This document shows, piece after piece, positions 50,289 through 60,211 of a stretch of DNA of 64,000 bases (position 1 is the first letter of the stretch; every line of letters begins with the position of its first letter). The notes below the pieces were generated by a model. That model was not told where the DNA came from. It ran no database searches and worked only from the letters and a program-made list of their open reading frames with translations. The translations under genes and the position numbers were made by a program. This stretch comes from an uncultured Bacteroidales bacterium (lineage in GTDB: Bacteria > Bacteroidota > Bacteroidia > Bacteroidales > F082), in contig CAMZEK010000006.1 in NCBI GenBank assembly GCA_947305795.1, forward strand, positions 20,554 through 84,553, written 5' to 3'.

Positions 50289-51629
50289 TTAATAGAACAA
50301 ACGTTCGACTGCAGGGATGGCATTGGGCAGGGCCAGTACCACAACTTGGTCGTCGGTTTCGATTTGGAAGTCTTCGGTGGCGATGTAGCTCTCGCCGTCG
50401 CGGGTGATGCCGCAGATGATGGCGTCGGTGGGCATGGGCAGTTGTCCGATGGTCTTGCGCGTGACCGCTGAGCCGTCTCTGACGTCAAACTCCACAATGT
50501 CGGCGTCGATGCCACTCAAGCATTTCAGCGAGGAAACTTTGGCACCCAACGTATATTTGACCATATAGCTCGCCGCAATCAGTTTCTTGTTGATGATGGA
50601 GTCGATGCCGATGTTCTGGGATATGTCGATGTAGTCGATATTTTCGACCAACGCAATGGTCTTTTTCACACCGAACGTCTTGGCTTGCAGACAGGTAAGG
50701 ATGTTGGTCTCGGTGTTGTCAGTCACGGCGATGAAAGCGTCCATGTCCTTGATGCCTTCGTCTTCCAAGAGGTCGAGGTCGCGGGCATCGGCGTTCACCA
50801 CAAGGGCTTCCGAAAGGTAGTTGGTCAAGTCCATGCAGCGCTCCTTGTTGTTCTCCAATACTTTGATATTCAGTTCATTTTCAAGGCGTTTCGCAGTGAT
50901 TCTTCCCACACGTCCGCCGCCCACAATCATCACGTTGTGGATGTTGATTTGCTTTTTGCCGCTCAGTTTGATGATGTCCTTGATGGCGTGGGGCTTGGTG
51001 ACCACATACACCATGTCGCCGAGTTGGAACACGTCGTCGCCTTGCGGGATGAAAGTGTTTTGTCGGCGGTGGATGGCCGCAACGCGGAACTGCAAGTGCT
51101 CATATTGGTTGAGTGTCTCATCGATGGTTTTGCCGAGGATGGCGGCCTCCGATTCCAATTTCACCATGAAGAGTTGCAGCTTGCCGCCCGAGAAGTCGTA
51201 GGTCTCCAAAGAGGCGTTTTGTTTCAGTAAAGAGATAATCTCCTGTGCGGCAATGTCTTCTGGCGAGAGCAAGCCATCTATGCCAAGGTCTTGGTACATG
51301 CGCCACACCTCTGGACTCAGATTTTCCATCGTATTGACGCGGGCGATGACTTTCTTCGCGCCCAGTTTTTTGGCGATGATGCCCGTCAACAGGTTGATAT
51401 GCTCGTCGTGCAACACCGCGATGACCAAGTCGGCGCGTTTCACGTTGGCGCGTTGCAGCACGGCGGTCGATGTGGAGTCGCCCGTGATGGTCATCAAGTC
51501 GCTGTGCGATTCCATCATTTTCAGCAGTTCCTCATGCGGGTCTACAATGGTGATGTCGTGGTTGCTGCGCACCAAAGCTTCGGCCAAATGCAGGCCCACT
51601 TCACCGTCTCCAGCTATGACTATGTTCAT
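50289..51629 (-). CDS. trkA: Trk system potassium transport protein TrkA
   Basis: MNIVIAGDGEVGLHLAEAL; two RCK N/C units (MIVGGGRVGRITAKRLE). Confidence 0.92.
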   Translation of the reverse strand: MNIVIAGDGEVGLHLAEALVRSNHDITIVDPHEELLKMMESHSDLMTITGDSTSTAVLQRANVKRADLVIAVLHDEHINLLTGIIAKKLGAKKVIARVNTMENLSPEVWRMYQDLGIDGLLSPEDIAAQEIISLLKQNASLETYDFSGGKLQLFMVKLESEAAILGKTIDETLNQYEHLQFRVAAIHRRQNTFIPQGDDVFQLGDMVYVVTKPHAIKDIIKLSGKKQINIHNVMIVGGGRVGRITAKRLENELNIKVLENNKERCMDLTNYLSEALVVNADARDLDLLEDEGIKDMDAFIAVTDNTETNILTCLQAKTFGVKKTIALVENIDYIDISQNIGIDSIINKKLIAASYMVKYTLGAKVSSLKCLSGIDADIVEFDVRDGSAVTRKTIGQLPMPTDAIICGITRDGESYIATEDFQIETDDQVVVLALPNAIPAVERLFY

Positions 51630-51676
51630 TTCACTTTGGTTTTAAACTGCAAATGTATGTTTTTTTCTGAAATCCA

Positions 51677-52309
51677 TCACCAAATATCCGACCAAGTCAC
51701 CGAAATCACATGGTTGGTCGACTTTTCGCCGACCTTGAAGACGTTGGCCATCCCGAAGGTGTAGCGCACTTCGATGAACCAATAGCTTAGTGCGGCGGTA
51801 AGGCCATAATCGATACGGTTGAAGCTGCCTTTTTCCCACGGCGTGATGTATTGCTGTTTTTTCTTGCCCTTCATGTCCAAAATTTCATTGCCACCCAAGC
51901 AGAACCCGATTTGCGGCCCGATGCGCAGGCGCGGAATCTTCGACTCGTCTTCGTCGTCTTCGTTCCAACGGCGGAGATAGACATTCAGCAGTAGCGGCAC
52001 ATTGATATAGTGCGATTGCTCCTTGTAGCGGAGCGTGTTATCCTCTAAATCGAGGCCTTTCTTCGAGCTTGTGCCCTGCCGTGAATAAATGACATCCACC
52101 TCGGCACCAAGAATGAAACGCTTGGGAATGAACGCGATGCGCACACCTGCGCAAAAATCGGGGCGAAAAGTGGTGCTGTCGTTGAGGCTCATCTTCATGG
52201 TGGAAAAGGTCGGACCGAGCATCAGGCCGCCGCCGAGTTTCTGGGCATGGAGCGAGGATGCTGCCAAAAACATGAAAATGAAGAGGATATATGTTCTTTT
52301 GCCTTTCAT
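51677..52309 (-). CDS. Outer-membrane beta-barrel protein (PorT-like fold)
   Basis: Signal peptide; GLMLGPTFSTMK..., GAEVDVIYSRQGT, YINVPLLLNVYL. Confidence 0.72.
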   Translation of the reverse strand: MKGKRTYILFIFMFLAASSLHAQKLGGGLMLGPTFSTMKMSLNDSTTFRPDFCAGVRIAFIPKRFILGAEVDVIYSRQGTSSKKGLDLEDNTLRYKEQSHYINVPLLLNVYLRRWNEDDEDESKIPRLRIGPQIGFCLGGNEILDMKGKKKQQYITPWEKGSFNRIDYGLTAALSYWFIEVRYTFGMANVFKVGEKSTNHVISVTWSDIW

Positions 52310-52403
52310 CATAAACAAGTTCATGCAGCAAAAGTAATGGATTAAGATGAAATCTGTGCATTATTCTTTTGTATTTTGTTATTTTTGCCATCAAGAGAAC
52401 GAC

Positions 52404-52411
52404 TATCTTTG
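52404..52411 (+). promoter_or_regulatory. -7 box TATCTTTG
   Basis: TAnnTTTG match upstream of the ATG at 52435. Confidence 0.5.
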
Positions 52412-52434
52412 CAACGAAAAAGGAAAGGAATGGT

Positions 52435-53457
52435 ATGACGAAGATAAACAATGTGGTTATTATTGGCGCAGGACCAGCGGGTTGTGTTTGTGGTTATTTG
52501 TTGGAGAAGGCGGGGGTGAATTGTGTCATCGTGGATTATGCAACTTTTCCGAGAGAGAAAATCTGTGGGGGAGGACTGACTCCTAAAGCGTATGAATTAT
52601 TGAAAGAATTGATGCCAGATCTTCGTTATGAATTTCAAGGTGTCAAGCACTTTAGATTGATGATGGACGGCAAGACGCTTTGTGAGGTCGATATCGCCAA
52701 AGAATTGAGAATGGTACGCCGGAAGGATTTTGACAATGAATTGCTCAAGCAATATTTGGCTGTTGGAGGGAAACTGGTCAAAGATGCTTTTTCGTGTTTT
52801 GAGAAACAGAAGGATGGGACGGTTTTGGTCAAACTCAAGTCGGGGGAACAAATGGTTTGTGATTATCTTGTCGGTGCGGATGGTGCCAACAGCCAAGTTA
52901 GGAAGCAACTGACGGGACGTCGTCCCAAAAACACACTTTGGATGGAGCAATATGTGGAGAAAGGCGTGAACGAGTTCATCTTCGAGTTCTCAAATCAGTA
53001 TAAAAAAGGCTATTATTTCAGTTTCCCAAGCGTAAACAGGGATGTTGTGGGAATGGGAGGTTTTTACTCGTCAGCTGATGAGATACGATCCCAGTTAAGC
53101 ATGAATACAATCAGGGGGAAAGCCGCTGCAAATGGTTTTGTTTTAAAGGGAGCCTATATTTCAGTGGACACCGTTGAATCAGGGAAAAACCATGTTATCC
53201 TTATTGGTGATGCCGGTGGATTTGCAAACAAGTTGACCTATGAAGGGTTGTACTACGCCATTGCAACGGGTAGGAATGCATACAAAGCCATATTGGAAGG
53301 AAAGGAATTTGCCATTACCAATCGAGAGATATACCGGAAGAAAAAGAAAGAGGTTTATATAACACGCCTGTTTTACAGTCGGTTTGGCTTATGGTTGGTT
53401 AGGATGGGTGCGCATAGTCCAAAACTAATTAAAAAGGCTTTTGAGATGAATTATTGA
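52435..53457 (+). CDS. FAD-dependent oxidoreductase, geranylgeranyl-reductase family
   Basis: VVIIGAGPAGCVCGYLLEKAGVNCVIVDYATFPREKICGGGLTPKA; VGADGANSQVRK; LIGDAGGFAN. Confidence 0.85.
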   Translation: MTKINNVVIIGAGPAGCVCGYLLEKAGVNCVIVDYATFPREKICGGGLTPKAYELLKELMPDLRYEFQGVKHFRLMMDGKTLCEVDIAKELRMVRRKDFDNELLKQYLAVGGKLVKDAFSCFEKQKDGTVLVKLKSGEQMVCDYLVGADGANSQVRKQLTGRRPKNTLWMEQYVEKGVNEFIFEFSNQYKKGYYFSFPSVNRDVVGMGGFYSSADEIRSQLSMNTIRGKAAANGFVLKGAYISVDTVESGKNHVILIGDAGGFANKLTYEGLYYAIATGRNAYKAILEGKEFAITNREIYRKKKKEVYITRLFYSRFGLWLVRMGAHSPKLIKKAFEMNY

Positions 53458-53509
53458 CCAATGCTGCTTCCTTCGTATGCTTTCGAGGTAGTCTGGTTCA
53501 TGGAACGAA

Positions 53510-53545
53510 AAATCCGGCAAGGAATTCCACTTCCAAGCCGGATTT
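53510..53545. terminator. Hairpin terminator between convergent genes
   Basis: AAATCCGGC...GCCGGATTTT. Confidence 0.75.
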
Positions 53546-53592
53546 TCTGCATTTAAGGCACGAATTTGAATTGTACTTGAGGCCTAAGGTTG

Positions 53593-53988
53593 TTATTTAT
53601 CCGTGTCGATATACCATTTACCATCGACCTTTTTGGTCTCAATTACCTCATCATCATCCACTTCTCCGTTGCCGTAGGTGATTTCGCCCCTTACAACGGC
53701 TTTGTCGCCATCTTCTTCTACAGAATTAATTTTGAATGATTTAATTCCTCCCCTTTCTTCAAGGGCATCTCCGCCTTTTTCAATCAAGTCGACCATTTGG
53801 GATTTATGGGTCTTGATTTCATCTTTGGTGCCTTCATAATAGAAGTAATCAGCAGCTTTTTCGTAATCCTTGTTTTTCATCGCTTGGAGATACGAGGTGA
53901 CGACGTCTTTGGGTGTGCTTGGCTTTGAGCAACTAATCGAAACTACAGCTAACATGATAACTGCAAATCCTAAAATAACTTTTTTCAT
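53593..53988 (-). CDS. DUF4878-like lipoprotein
   Basis: Lipobox VVSISC; PKDVVTSYLQAMKNKDYEKAADYFYYEG. Confidence 0.75.
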   Translation of the reverse strand: MKKVILGFAVIMLAVVSISCSKPSTPKDVVTSYLQAMKNKDYEKAADYFYYEGTKDEIKTHKSQMVDLIEKGGDALEERGGIKSFKINSVEEDGDKAVVRGEITYGNGEVDDDEVIETKKVDGKWYIDTDK

Positions 53989-54015
53989 GGTGGTAAATTT
54001 TTAATTAATAATGAG

Positions 54016-54660
54016 TTATAGTTTGTTGATTCCTATGTCAAAAATGTTTTTCTTAATGATCAAAGGACTATTCCAGATGTCTTCTGGAAATATCACATGG
54101 GTTTTTGTGTTGATGATAGGAATCCTGTGCCAGCGATCTTCGCAAAGGTCAATGTGCTGTGCGAGATAGACGAGGCGCACAAGTTCCGTACAATAAAGCT
54201 CGGTCGTGTCGTTGATATCATAGTTGTTGTCGAAAAGAATCTTGCGGTTCACAATTTGCAGTGCCCTTTCGGCTATGATGTTGGCTATTGAGTCGGAGCA
54301 ATTTACTCGTGCCGATCCACCAAGCTTTGCCCGCGAATTGCAGTAATAATCTGAGATAGGCTCACATTTTAGGTATTCCGGCTCGTCTTTTTCATTCTCT
54401 CCTGGCACTGCATGAATCACATTCCATTGTCTCCCATTGTGATAAGCTATCCCGACATGTGAGAATTTGCCGTCGCTCAAGCCGGTTACCACACGACTCT
54501 CATAACCGATGCCGTTTCGGAACAACAGGTCGCCATTGCGCAGTTCTGTGGTGTCGTACATCACTTGATTAGGAGACTTGTAGGTATGGTTCGCACACGA
54601 CATGGCTGCGGAGAGCCATGCCACGACCCAAAGGAGACATATTACCTTATTTTTATTCAA
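54016..54660 (-). CDS. YiiX/YebB-like permuted papain-fold hydrolase
   Basis: LRNGDLLFRNGIGYESRVVTGLSDGKFSHVGIAY; CTELVRLVY. Confidence 0.75.
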   Translation of the reverse strand: MNKNKVICLLWVVAWLSAAMSCANHTYKSPNQVMYDTTELRNGDLLFRNGIGYESRVVTGLSDGKFSHVGIAYHNGRQWNVIHAVPGENEKDEPEYLKCEPISDYYCNSRAKLGGSARVNCSDSIANIIAERALQIVNRKILFDNNYDINDTTELYCTELVRLVYLAQHIDLCEDRWHRIPIINTKTHVIFPEDIWNSPLIIKKNIFDIGINKL

Positions 54661-54847
54661 ATCCCAACTGATTTACAATGTTTTATTGACAAATTCTTGC
54701 AACGTGATAGCGCGATTCAAGGTTGACGGTGCAAATATACAAATATTTGCCAAAATCAAAGAAGTGGTGTGCCATGCGATAGATTTCCCTCACTTCAGCA
54801 ATTTCATAATCTCCTTTTCCGAAGCCTCAAGATGGGCAAGCAAGCGT

Positions 54848-57800
54848 TCACTTCACTTCCTTACAACAAAACCTGTCGAATGCGGCAAGAAGTCCTGGCA
54901 AAACGAAAATGATCAGCAATACGGCGGCCAATGCGCCTGCTGCTATGCATTGCAGTATCGTTGCAATGGTCGTGTCGTCTATCATAAGCGACATTGCAAA
55001 TGGGGCAAGCGTCATTATCGTTCCCGAGGTCAAAATGGTGTGCGTTGATGCCAGATAGGCCTTGCGAATGGAATCTATCTTACTCGTCGAGGCCCGGGCT
55101 TCACGGTAGTTGTTGGTGAAAAGTATGCCATAGTCGATGGTTGCCCCCATCAGAATGCTCTGCATGATGAGGTAGGCCAGATATAACAGCTTACCGTTCA
55201 ATCCGCTCACTATCACATTGATATACACAGCCGACATTACCGTCATTACCAGTATGGCAGGCACGGCAAACGAACGGAAAGTGATCGCCACGATGAGGAA
55301 AATGGACAATACAGTGATGAGCGTGACAAGAAGCATTTCATTGCCGAACTGATTGCGCATTTCGTTTATCATCACCGATTCGCCGATAAGATAATGCCTG
55401 CTTTCAAGCTGGTTGTCGCATTGTGCGGCAAGCGTTTCCACAAAGTTATGGGTTGCATCTGATTCCTTTGGCAGTTCGGTGAAAACGATGGCTTGCGAAT
55501 ACTTTCGTCCGCGTAACTGGCTGAAATTCTCATCTATCAGGACATTAACGTTGTCCATTCCAGACCTCATCTCGTCGTTCACTATTGAAGCAAACCGTGG
55601 ATTGTCAATTACAGAATCATTCAGCGTTTTGAGAATCTCTTCTGCCGACATTTTCACACTGTCGTCATCGAAATGGATGATGCCATTGTAGAGGTAGGCA
55701 AGTTCAATGTCGCGCATTTCCATTTTGGCGCCAAAGGTGGTGAGCAGGGCGTGCATCTCGGCAGCATCGAAACGGTTCCCTTTCTTGGCGATGGCCATGA
55801 CTCTTTCAGCCATGTTGAGCTTTTCTATGTTTTCCTTGTCAACTGTTGGCATCGCAAAGTCAAGCTCTTCTTCCTGCTCATCGGCAGGCTCAAAGACTTC
55901 CGTTGGGCTTTCCTCCAACTCGGCTATGATTTCTTCCTCGACTTTTTCCTCGGAACTTTCGGTTTTGCCAGACTGAAGTGTCATCAACATCAAATTTTCC
56001 TTGTGCCTCAACAATCTGCGGTTTTCTTGGTTTATCTGCGAAGCAAAAATCTTTCTGTTGGCGATGTCGCTAATGACGAAATGTATAAAATCGTACACCG
56101 ACATGGTTTTTGTTTTTTGCTTCATGGTACGTCCGTAAAGGTTGAATATGATGGATGCACTTTTTTCGTTCATTCCTATCATTTGGGCGATTTCGGACGA
56201 AGTATACTGACTCAGGAAAATGGTCGAATCCTTGTAAATCGCATCCTCATCGTCTTCGTCTGAAACGCCTATGTTTTCGTCTTGGACTATGTTCACAACG
56301 GTTTCGATGGAATCGCTTTCGACGGGAAGAACAACCTGCTGCTCAACAAGTTGAGGTTTTAGCGTTTTGCTACTTTTATGCGAAGGCATCATGCTTTCGT
56401 TGAGCAATTCCTTGGATGATCTGACAATTTCTCTAATAGTAGTCTTTTGGCCCGCTGGACATAGAAGCGCGATGAGTTCCTGGTCAATGCCAATAATGCC
56501 TGAAATTTCTTTTGAAGTCAACTTTTTGTCAATAAGGCATGTGTCGGTAAGCGAAACGAGGATGTCGAGGTATTGCGATTCGTCCTTGCTGATGTTTGAC
56601 GCGTCTCCAAGATATGCCGAAAGGGTAGTGTCAGCACTCAGTTCCGCAGCGAGCGAGGCGAAATCATGAAGGCTCATTTTTTCTTCGTTAGGGTTTCTCG
56701 AACCTATGTAGTAAATAGCATCCACAATCGTATTAAGGTCAAGATCAGCGATATTGTAGTCATTATCGCCAGCCATCGACATCATATCGCCAGCCATTGC
56801 CGACAAATCCCCAACCACGCTTTTTGTTTCAGCTGCCGTAAGTTGTTTTTGCATCAGCGACGGATACGAAATGAAGGACTTCACTTTCGGATTTTCAGTC
56901 ACATTGTCGGAAAGCTCTATCACCTTTGTGGAATCTGTATTTTCGTACAGAAGCACGATGATGTTTTTCGGCGGGAAATATTTTTCAATCTCGGATTTTT
57001 GTTCGAAAGAAAACGAGATTTCGGTCTTTTTGTGAAGATAGTAGGAGCCGGCGAAGATGGCCACGAAAGCTATGGCTAACGGGATGCGGAATTTCATGCT
57101 GAAACCAGCAAGGCGGTCGGTCCTGAATTTCAACACCCTTTTTGTCGATTTCGTGATGGCGCTGTCCAAAGCCAATATGATCGTTGGCAGTACAGTATAA
57201 ATTGACACCAGACTGCAAAGAACGCCTTTTGCCAAAACGATTCCCATGTCGGCACCGATTTTCAACTTCATGAACACGAGAGCCATAAGCCCGACAATGG
57301 TGGTAAAGGCACTGCTAACTATCGACGACGACGCCTTTTTGAGCGCATTGGTCATGGCAGTGATTTTGTCGCCATTCCCCAACAACTTTTCCTGCCTGTA
57401 GCGGTTCATGAGAATGATGGAATAGTCGATGGAAAGGACGAGCTGAAGAATGGCTGCAATAGAATTTGTGGTAACCGAAACGCTCTCGAACAGAGCATTG
57501 GTGCCCATGTTGATGGCCACAGCCACACCTATGGCGGCAAGGAATATGGGCGGTTCGAGCCACGACTCGCACATGATGAATAGCACAATAAGAAGCAAGA
57601 CAAAGGCGATGAGTATTACGCCTATAGGTGCCGAAGTGCCATTTTCACTTTTCTCAACGATAATCCGATCACCGTATTGAGCCGAAATCTCATCGGCAAT
57701 CTCCTGTTGGCTGCGTTGGCTGCTGCATAAAAGTTCATACAGTACCTTTTCGCCACGGTTGTATTCTTCGCTGCCATTTTGGTACAATATATTGGAAACG

Positions 57801-58078
57801 CCATCAATGTTGGAAAGTTCGACTTGGGTAGCTGTCTTTAGACTGTCGGGAAGTGACCAAAACATTACCCTGATCATGCCAGTACCTACTGCGTCTGCGC
57901 CAAACTCTTCCGACATTAGGTCTAAACCTTGTTTCATCTGTGAGTCATTGGGCAGATAACGCGTCATGTCGGTATTAATGTTGGTGTGAGGAATCATCAA
58001 TGCGCAAGCAATTGCCACGACAACCGCTGCTACGAGGAGCACAAGACGTTTCCTTACAACTAATTCCGAAAGACGCAT
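54848..58078 (-). CDS. MMPL/RND-superfamily exporter
   Basis: 1076 aa; two TM blocks, SIDYSIILMNRYR and ATIDYGILFTNNYRE motifs. Confidence 0.88.
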   Translation of the reverse strand: MRLSELVVRKRLVLLVAAVVVAIACALMIPHTNINTDMTRYLPNDSQMKQGLDLMSEEFGADAVGTGMIRVMFWSLPDSLKTATQVELSNIDGVSNILYQNGSEEYNRGEKVLYELLCSSQRSQQEIADEISAQYGDRIIVEKSENGTSAPIGVILIAFVLLLIVLFIMCESWLEPPIFLAAIGVAVAINMGTNALFESVSVTTNSIAAILQLVLSIDYSIILMNRYRQEKLLGNGDKITAMTNALKKASSSIVSSAFTTIVGLMALVFMKLKIGADMGIVLAKGVLCSLVSIYTVLPTIILALDSAITKSTKRVLKFRTDRLAGFSMKFRIPLAIAFVAIFAGSYYLHKKTEISFSFEQKSEIEKYFPPKNIIVLLYENTDSTKVIELSDNVTENPKVKSFISYPSLMQKQLTAAETKSVVGDLSAMAGDMMSMAGDNDYNIADLDLNTIVDAIYYIGSRNPNEEKMSLHDFASLAAELSADTTLSAYLGDASNISKDESQYLDILVSLTDTCLIDKKLTSKEISGIIGIDQELIALLCPAGQKTTIREIVRSSKELLNESMMPSHKSSKTLKPQLVEQQVVLPVESDSIETVVNIVQDENIGVSDEDDEDAIYKDSTIFLSQYTSSEIAQMIGMNEKSASIIFNLYGRTMKQKTKTMSVYDFIHFVISDIANRKIFASQINQENRRLLRHKENLMLMTLQSGKTESSEEKVEEEIIAELEESPTEVFEPADEQEEELDFAMPTVDKENIEKLNMAERVMAIAKKGNRFDAAEMHALLTTFGAKMEMRDIELAYLYNGIIHFDDDSVKMSAEEILKTLNDSVIDNPRFASIVNDEMRSGMDNVNVLIDENFSQLRGRKYSQAIVFTELPKESDATHNFVETLAAQCDNQLESRHYLIGESVMINEMRNQFGNEMLLVTLITVLSIFLIVAITFRSFAVPAILVMTVMSAVYINVIVSGLNGKLLYLAYLIMQSILMGATIDYGILFTNNYREARASTSKIDSIRKAYLASTHTILTSGTIMTLAPFAMSLMIDDTTIATILQCIAAGALAAVLLIIFVLPGLLAAFDRFCCKEVK

Positions 58079-58231
58079 GACTATACTATGTCAATTTCGG
58101 GGTGCAAAAATACAAAAAGTCCCTTTCCTGCTCATTTTTCTTTTTGTTCACTATTCATGTTCTGTTTTTTGCGCTATTCAAACTACCGGTGGTTCAGTGT
58201 CTCAAAGAACACCGGAATAGTTGCGTAACCG

Positions 58232-59320
58232 TTATGGAAGCAGCTCAGCGAGTATCACATCCAATTCGTCAGGTTCTTTGTCGCGGGCGATGATTATGCC
58301 AGTCTGACAATCGATGAGCAGGGTTGAAGGATAGGCTCGAAGGGCGTATTCATCACGAACTTTGCTTTCGCCTTTCCCTCCTCCGCTGAAGTCACACACG
58401 TTGATCCAGGTCATGCTATTTTCTTCAAGACAGGATTTCCAAAATTTGAAACGATTTTTAGAATCCGTGGAGAGACCGAATATTTCAAGACCTTTATCAT
58501 GATATTTTGCGTATATCTCCACCAACCGGGGCAGAGCTTCTCTGCATCCGCCGCACCATGACGCCCAAAAATCGACGAGCACATAGCGGTTGGCAGGGTT
58601 GTTGACCACCGAACTCAGGCTGATAGGGTTGCCGTTCACATCGGGATATTCCATGTCGATGTACATTCCACCAGCTTCGGTCTTCATGCGACGGGTAAAC
58701 TCATCTCTTAGTTCATCTACATAGGGCAACGATGCCAATTCGGGTATAAGACGATCTAAAGCATCCAGCGCTTGAGCCGACGAATCGCACCAGTATTCGA
58801 TATTGGCCAACGCCAAAGCTCCGGTTGGATTGGCGTTCATCACCTCTGCCTTTAAGGCTTTCTCGGTGTCGTGGTCGCCACTCAGCATATAGTCTCTGAT
58901 CTTGCGCTCCGTGTCATTTGAAGTCGTGCCAGTGGCTCCCGTGGCGTAATCCTCCTCGTCGGTGGCATCCACTTCCACGAGAATCGTTCCTGGCTCAAGA
59001 ATGAAGTCTTTTAACTGCATGCCATTGTGTACATATAAATATACATGGGTTGGTGAAGCTATGTCGGGATGAAACTCGAAGGCTCCATCCTTTACAGTGG
59101 AGGTCTCTATAACTTTAAAATAATCGAATGCATCCGCCAATTCGAGTTTTGTGCCGTTTTTCAGCCCTTTTAAGACGGTGCCCTTAACGGTGCAATAGCC
59201 AGATTGGTTTTGATGGGAGTGGCATCCGCTGAAACTCAGCATCATCAATACAGAAATCAAGGCGGTCAGAACGCGGCCGTTCATCTTCAAAAACGAAGGT
59301 TTTTCATTTGTTTTTTTCAT
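58232..59320 (-). CDS. TlpA-family thiol-disulfide oxidoreductase with DUF4369-like N-domain
   Basis: Lipobox FSGC; DFWASWCGGCREALPRLVEIY. Confidence 0.87.
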   Translation of the reverse strand: MKKTNEKPSFLKMNGRVLTALISVLMMLSFSGCHSHQNQSGYCTVKGTVLKGLKNGTKLELADAFDYFKVIETSTVKDGAFEFHPDIASPTHVYLYVHNGMQLKDFILEPGTILVEVDATDEEDYATGATGTTSNDTERKIRDYMLSGDHDTEKALKAEVMNANPTGALALANIEYWCDSSAQALDALDRLIPELASLPYVDELRDEFTRRMKTEAGGMYIDMEYPDVNGNPISLSSVVNNPANRYVLVDFWASWCGGCREALPRLVEIYAKYHDKGLEIFGLSTDSKNRFKFWKSCLEENSMTWINVCDFSGGGKGESKVRDEYALRAYPSTLLIDCQTGIIIARDKEPDELDVILAELLP

Positions 59321-59485
59321 ACTTGTCATATCTTTAATAACTCAAAAACAAGTTTGTAATCTATTTCAATGACCATGATGTCATAGAGGGCAGAGTCAAA
59401 CTTCAAATTGGCGCAAAAGTACAAAAAACACAACTTGAATTATGGATTTCTTTTCATACAAAAAACTGGAATCGCGTTTTTTTTC

Positions 59486-59493
59486 TACTTTTG
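59486..59493 (+). promoter_or_regulatory. -7 box TACTTTTG upstream of the LolA-like gene
   Basis: TAnnTTTG match upstream of the ATG at 59536. Confidence 0.5.
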
Positions 59494-59535
59494 CCGCACC
59501 GCACTGCCAACCAAACCTGTGCGATTGAACAAGAA

Positions 59536-60171
59536 ATGAAACGTATCTTTTTGATTATCTGCTTTATCGGGGCGACGATGGCCTCAATGAATCTCCGCGC
59601 ACAGACACCTGAAGAAGTCGTCGAGCGCATGAACACCGAGTTTAGTAAAGGCGACTCCCTCGGCATGTCTTTCGATTTTGTCATGTCAATTCCCATCCTT
59701 GGTACGTTCAGAAGCACCAATTACACGCTAGGTGACAAATTGAAGATAGAGCTTAACGTAAAGGGCAATAAAGTCATCACATGGAACGATGGCACGACTG
59801 AATGGGAGTATGACTCCGAGAAGAACGAGGTGAAAATCACCAAGGCAAAACCTAAAGAGGATAATGAAAACTCAGGCAACACGGACCTCGTCACCAGTGT
59901 TTCCGAAGGGTACGACCTTTCTTTTGATAAGAAAACCAACGACAAAGTGTGGTACATCGTATGCAAGAAAAACAAGTCGAACAAAGACAAGGATGATCCG
60001 AAGCGGATTGACCTCGCCATTTCTAAAGCCGATTATTCGACCATCTACATGAAGACCAAGGCAAAAGGCATCGGAATCTCTATGGAGAACTTCAAGTTAG
60101 GGGTGACGGAAGCGCAAGTCACCTTCAATCCCGCTAACTACCCCAATGCCAAGATTATCGACGAACGATAG
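59536..60171 (+). CDS. LolA-like outer-membrane lipoprotein carrier family protein
   Basis: Signal peptide; FRSTNYTLGDKLKIELNVKGNKVITWNDGTTEWEYDSEKNEVKI. Confidence 0.75.
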   Translation: MKRIFLIICFIGATMASMNLRAQTPEEVVERMNTEFSKGDSLGMSFDFVMSIPILGTFRSTNYTLGDKLKIELNVKGNKVITWNDGTTEWEYDSEKNEVKITKAKPKEDNENSGNTDLVTSVSEGYDLSFDKKTNDKVWYIVCKKNKSNKDKDDPKRIDLAISKADYSTIYMKTKAKGIGISMENFKLGVTEAQVTFNPANYPNAKIIDER

Positions 60172-60211
60172 TTGGATTTCTTCTATTGTTTTTCTCTATG
60201 GAGTCTATCAC

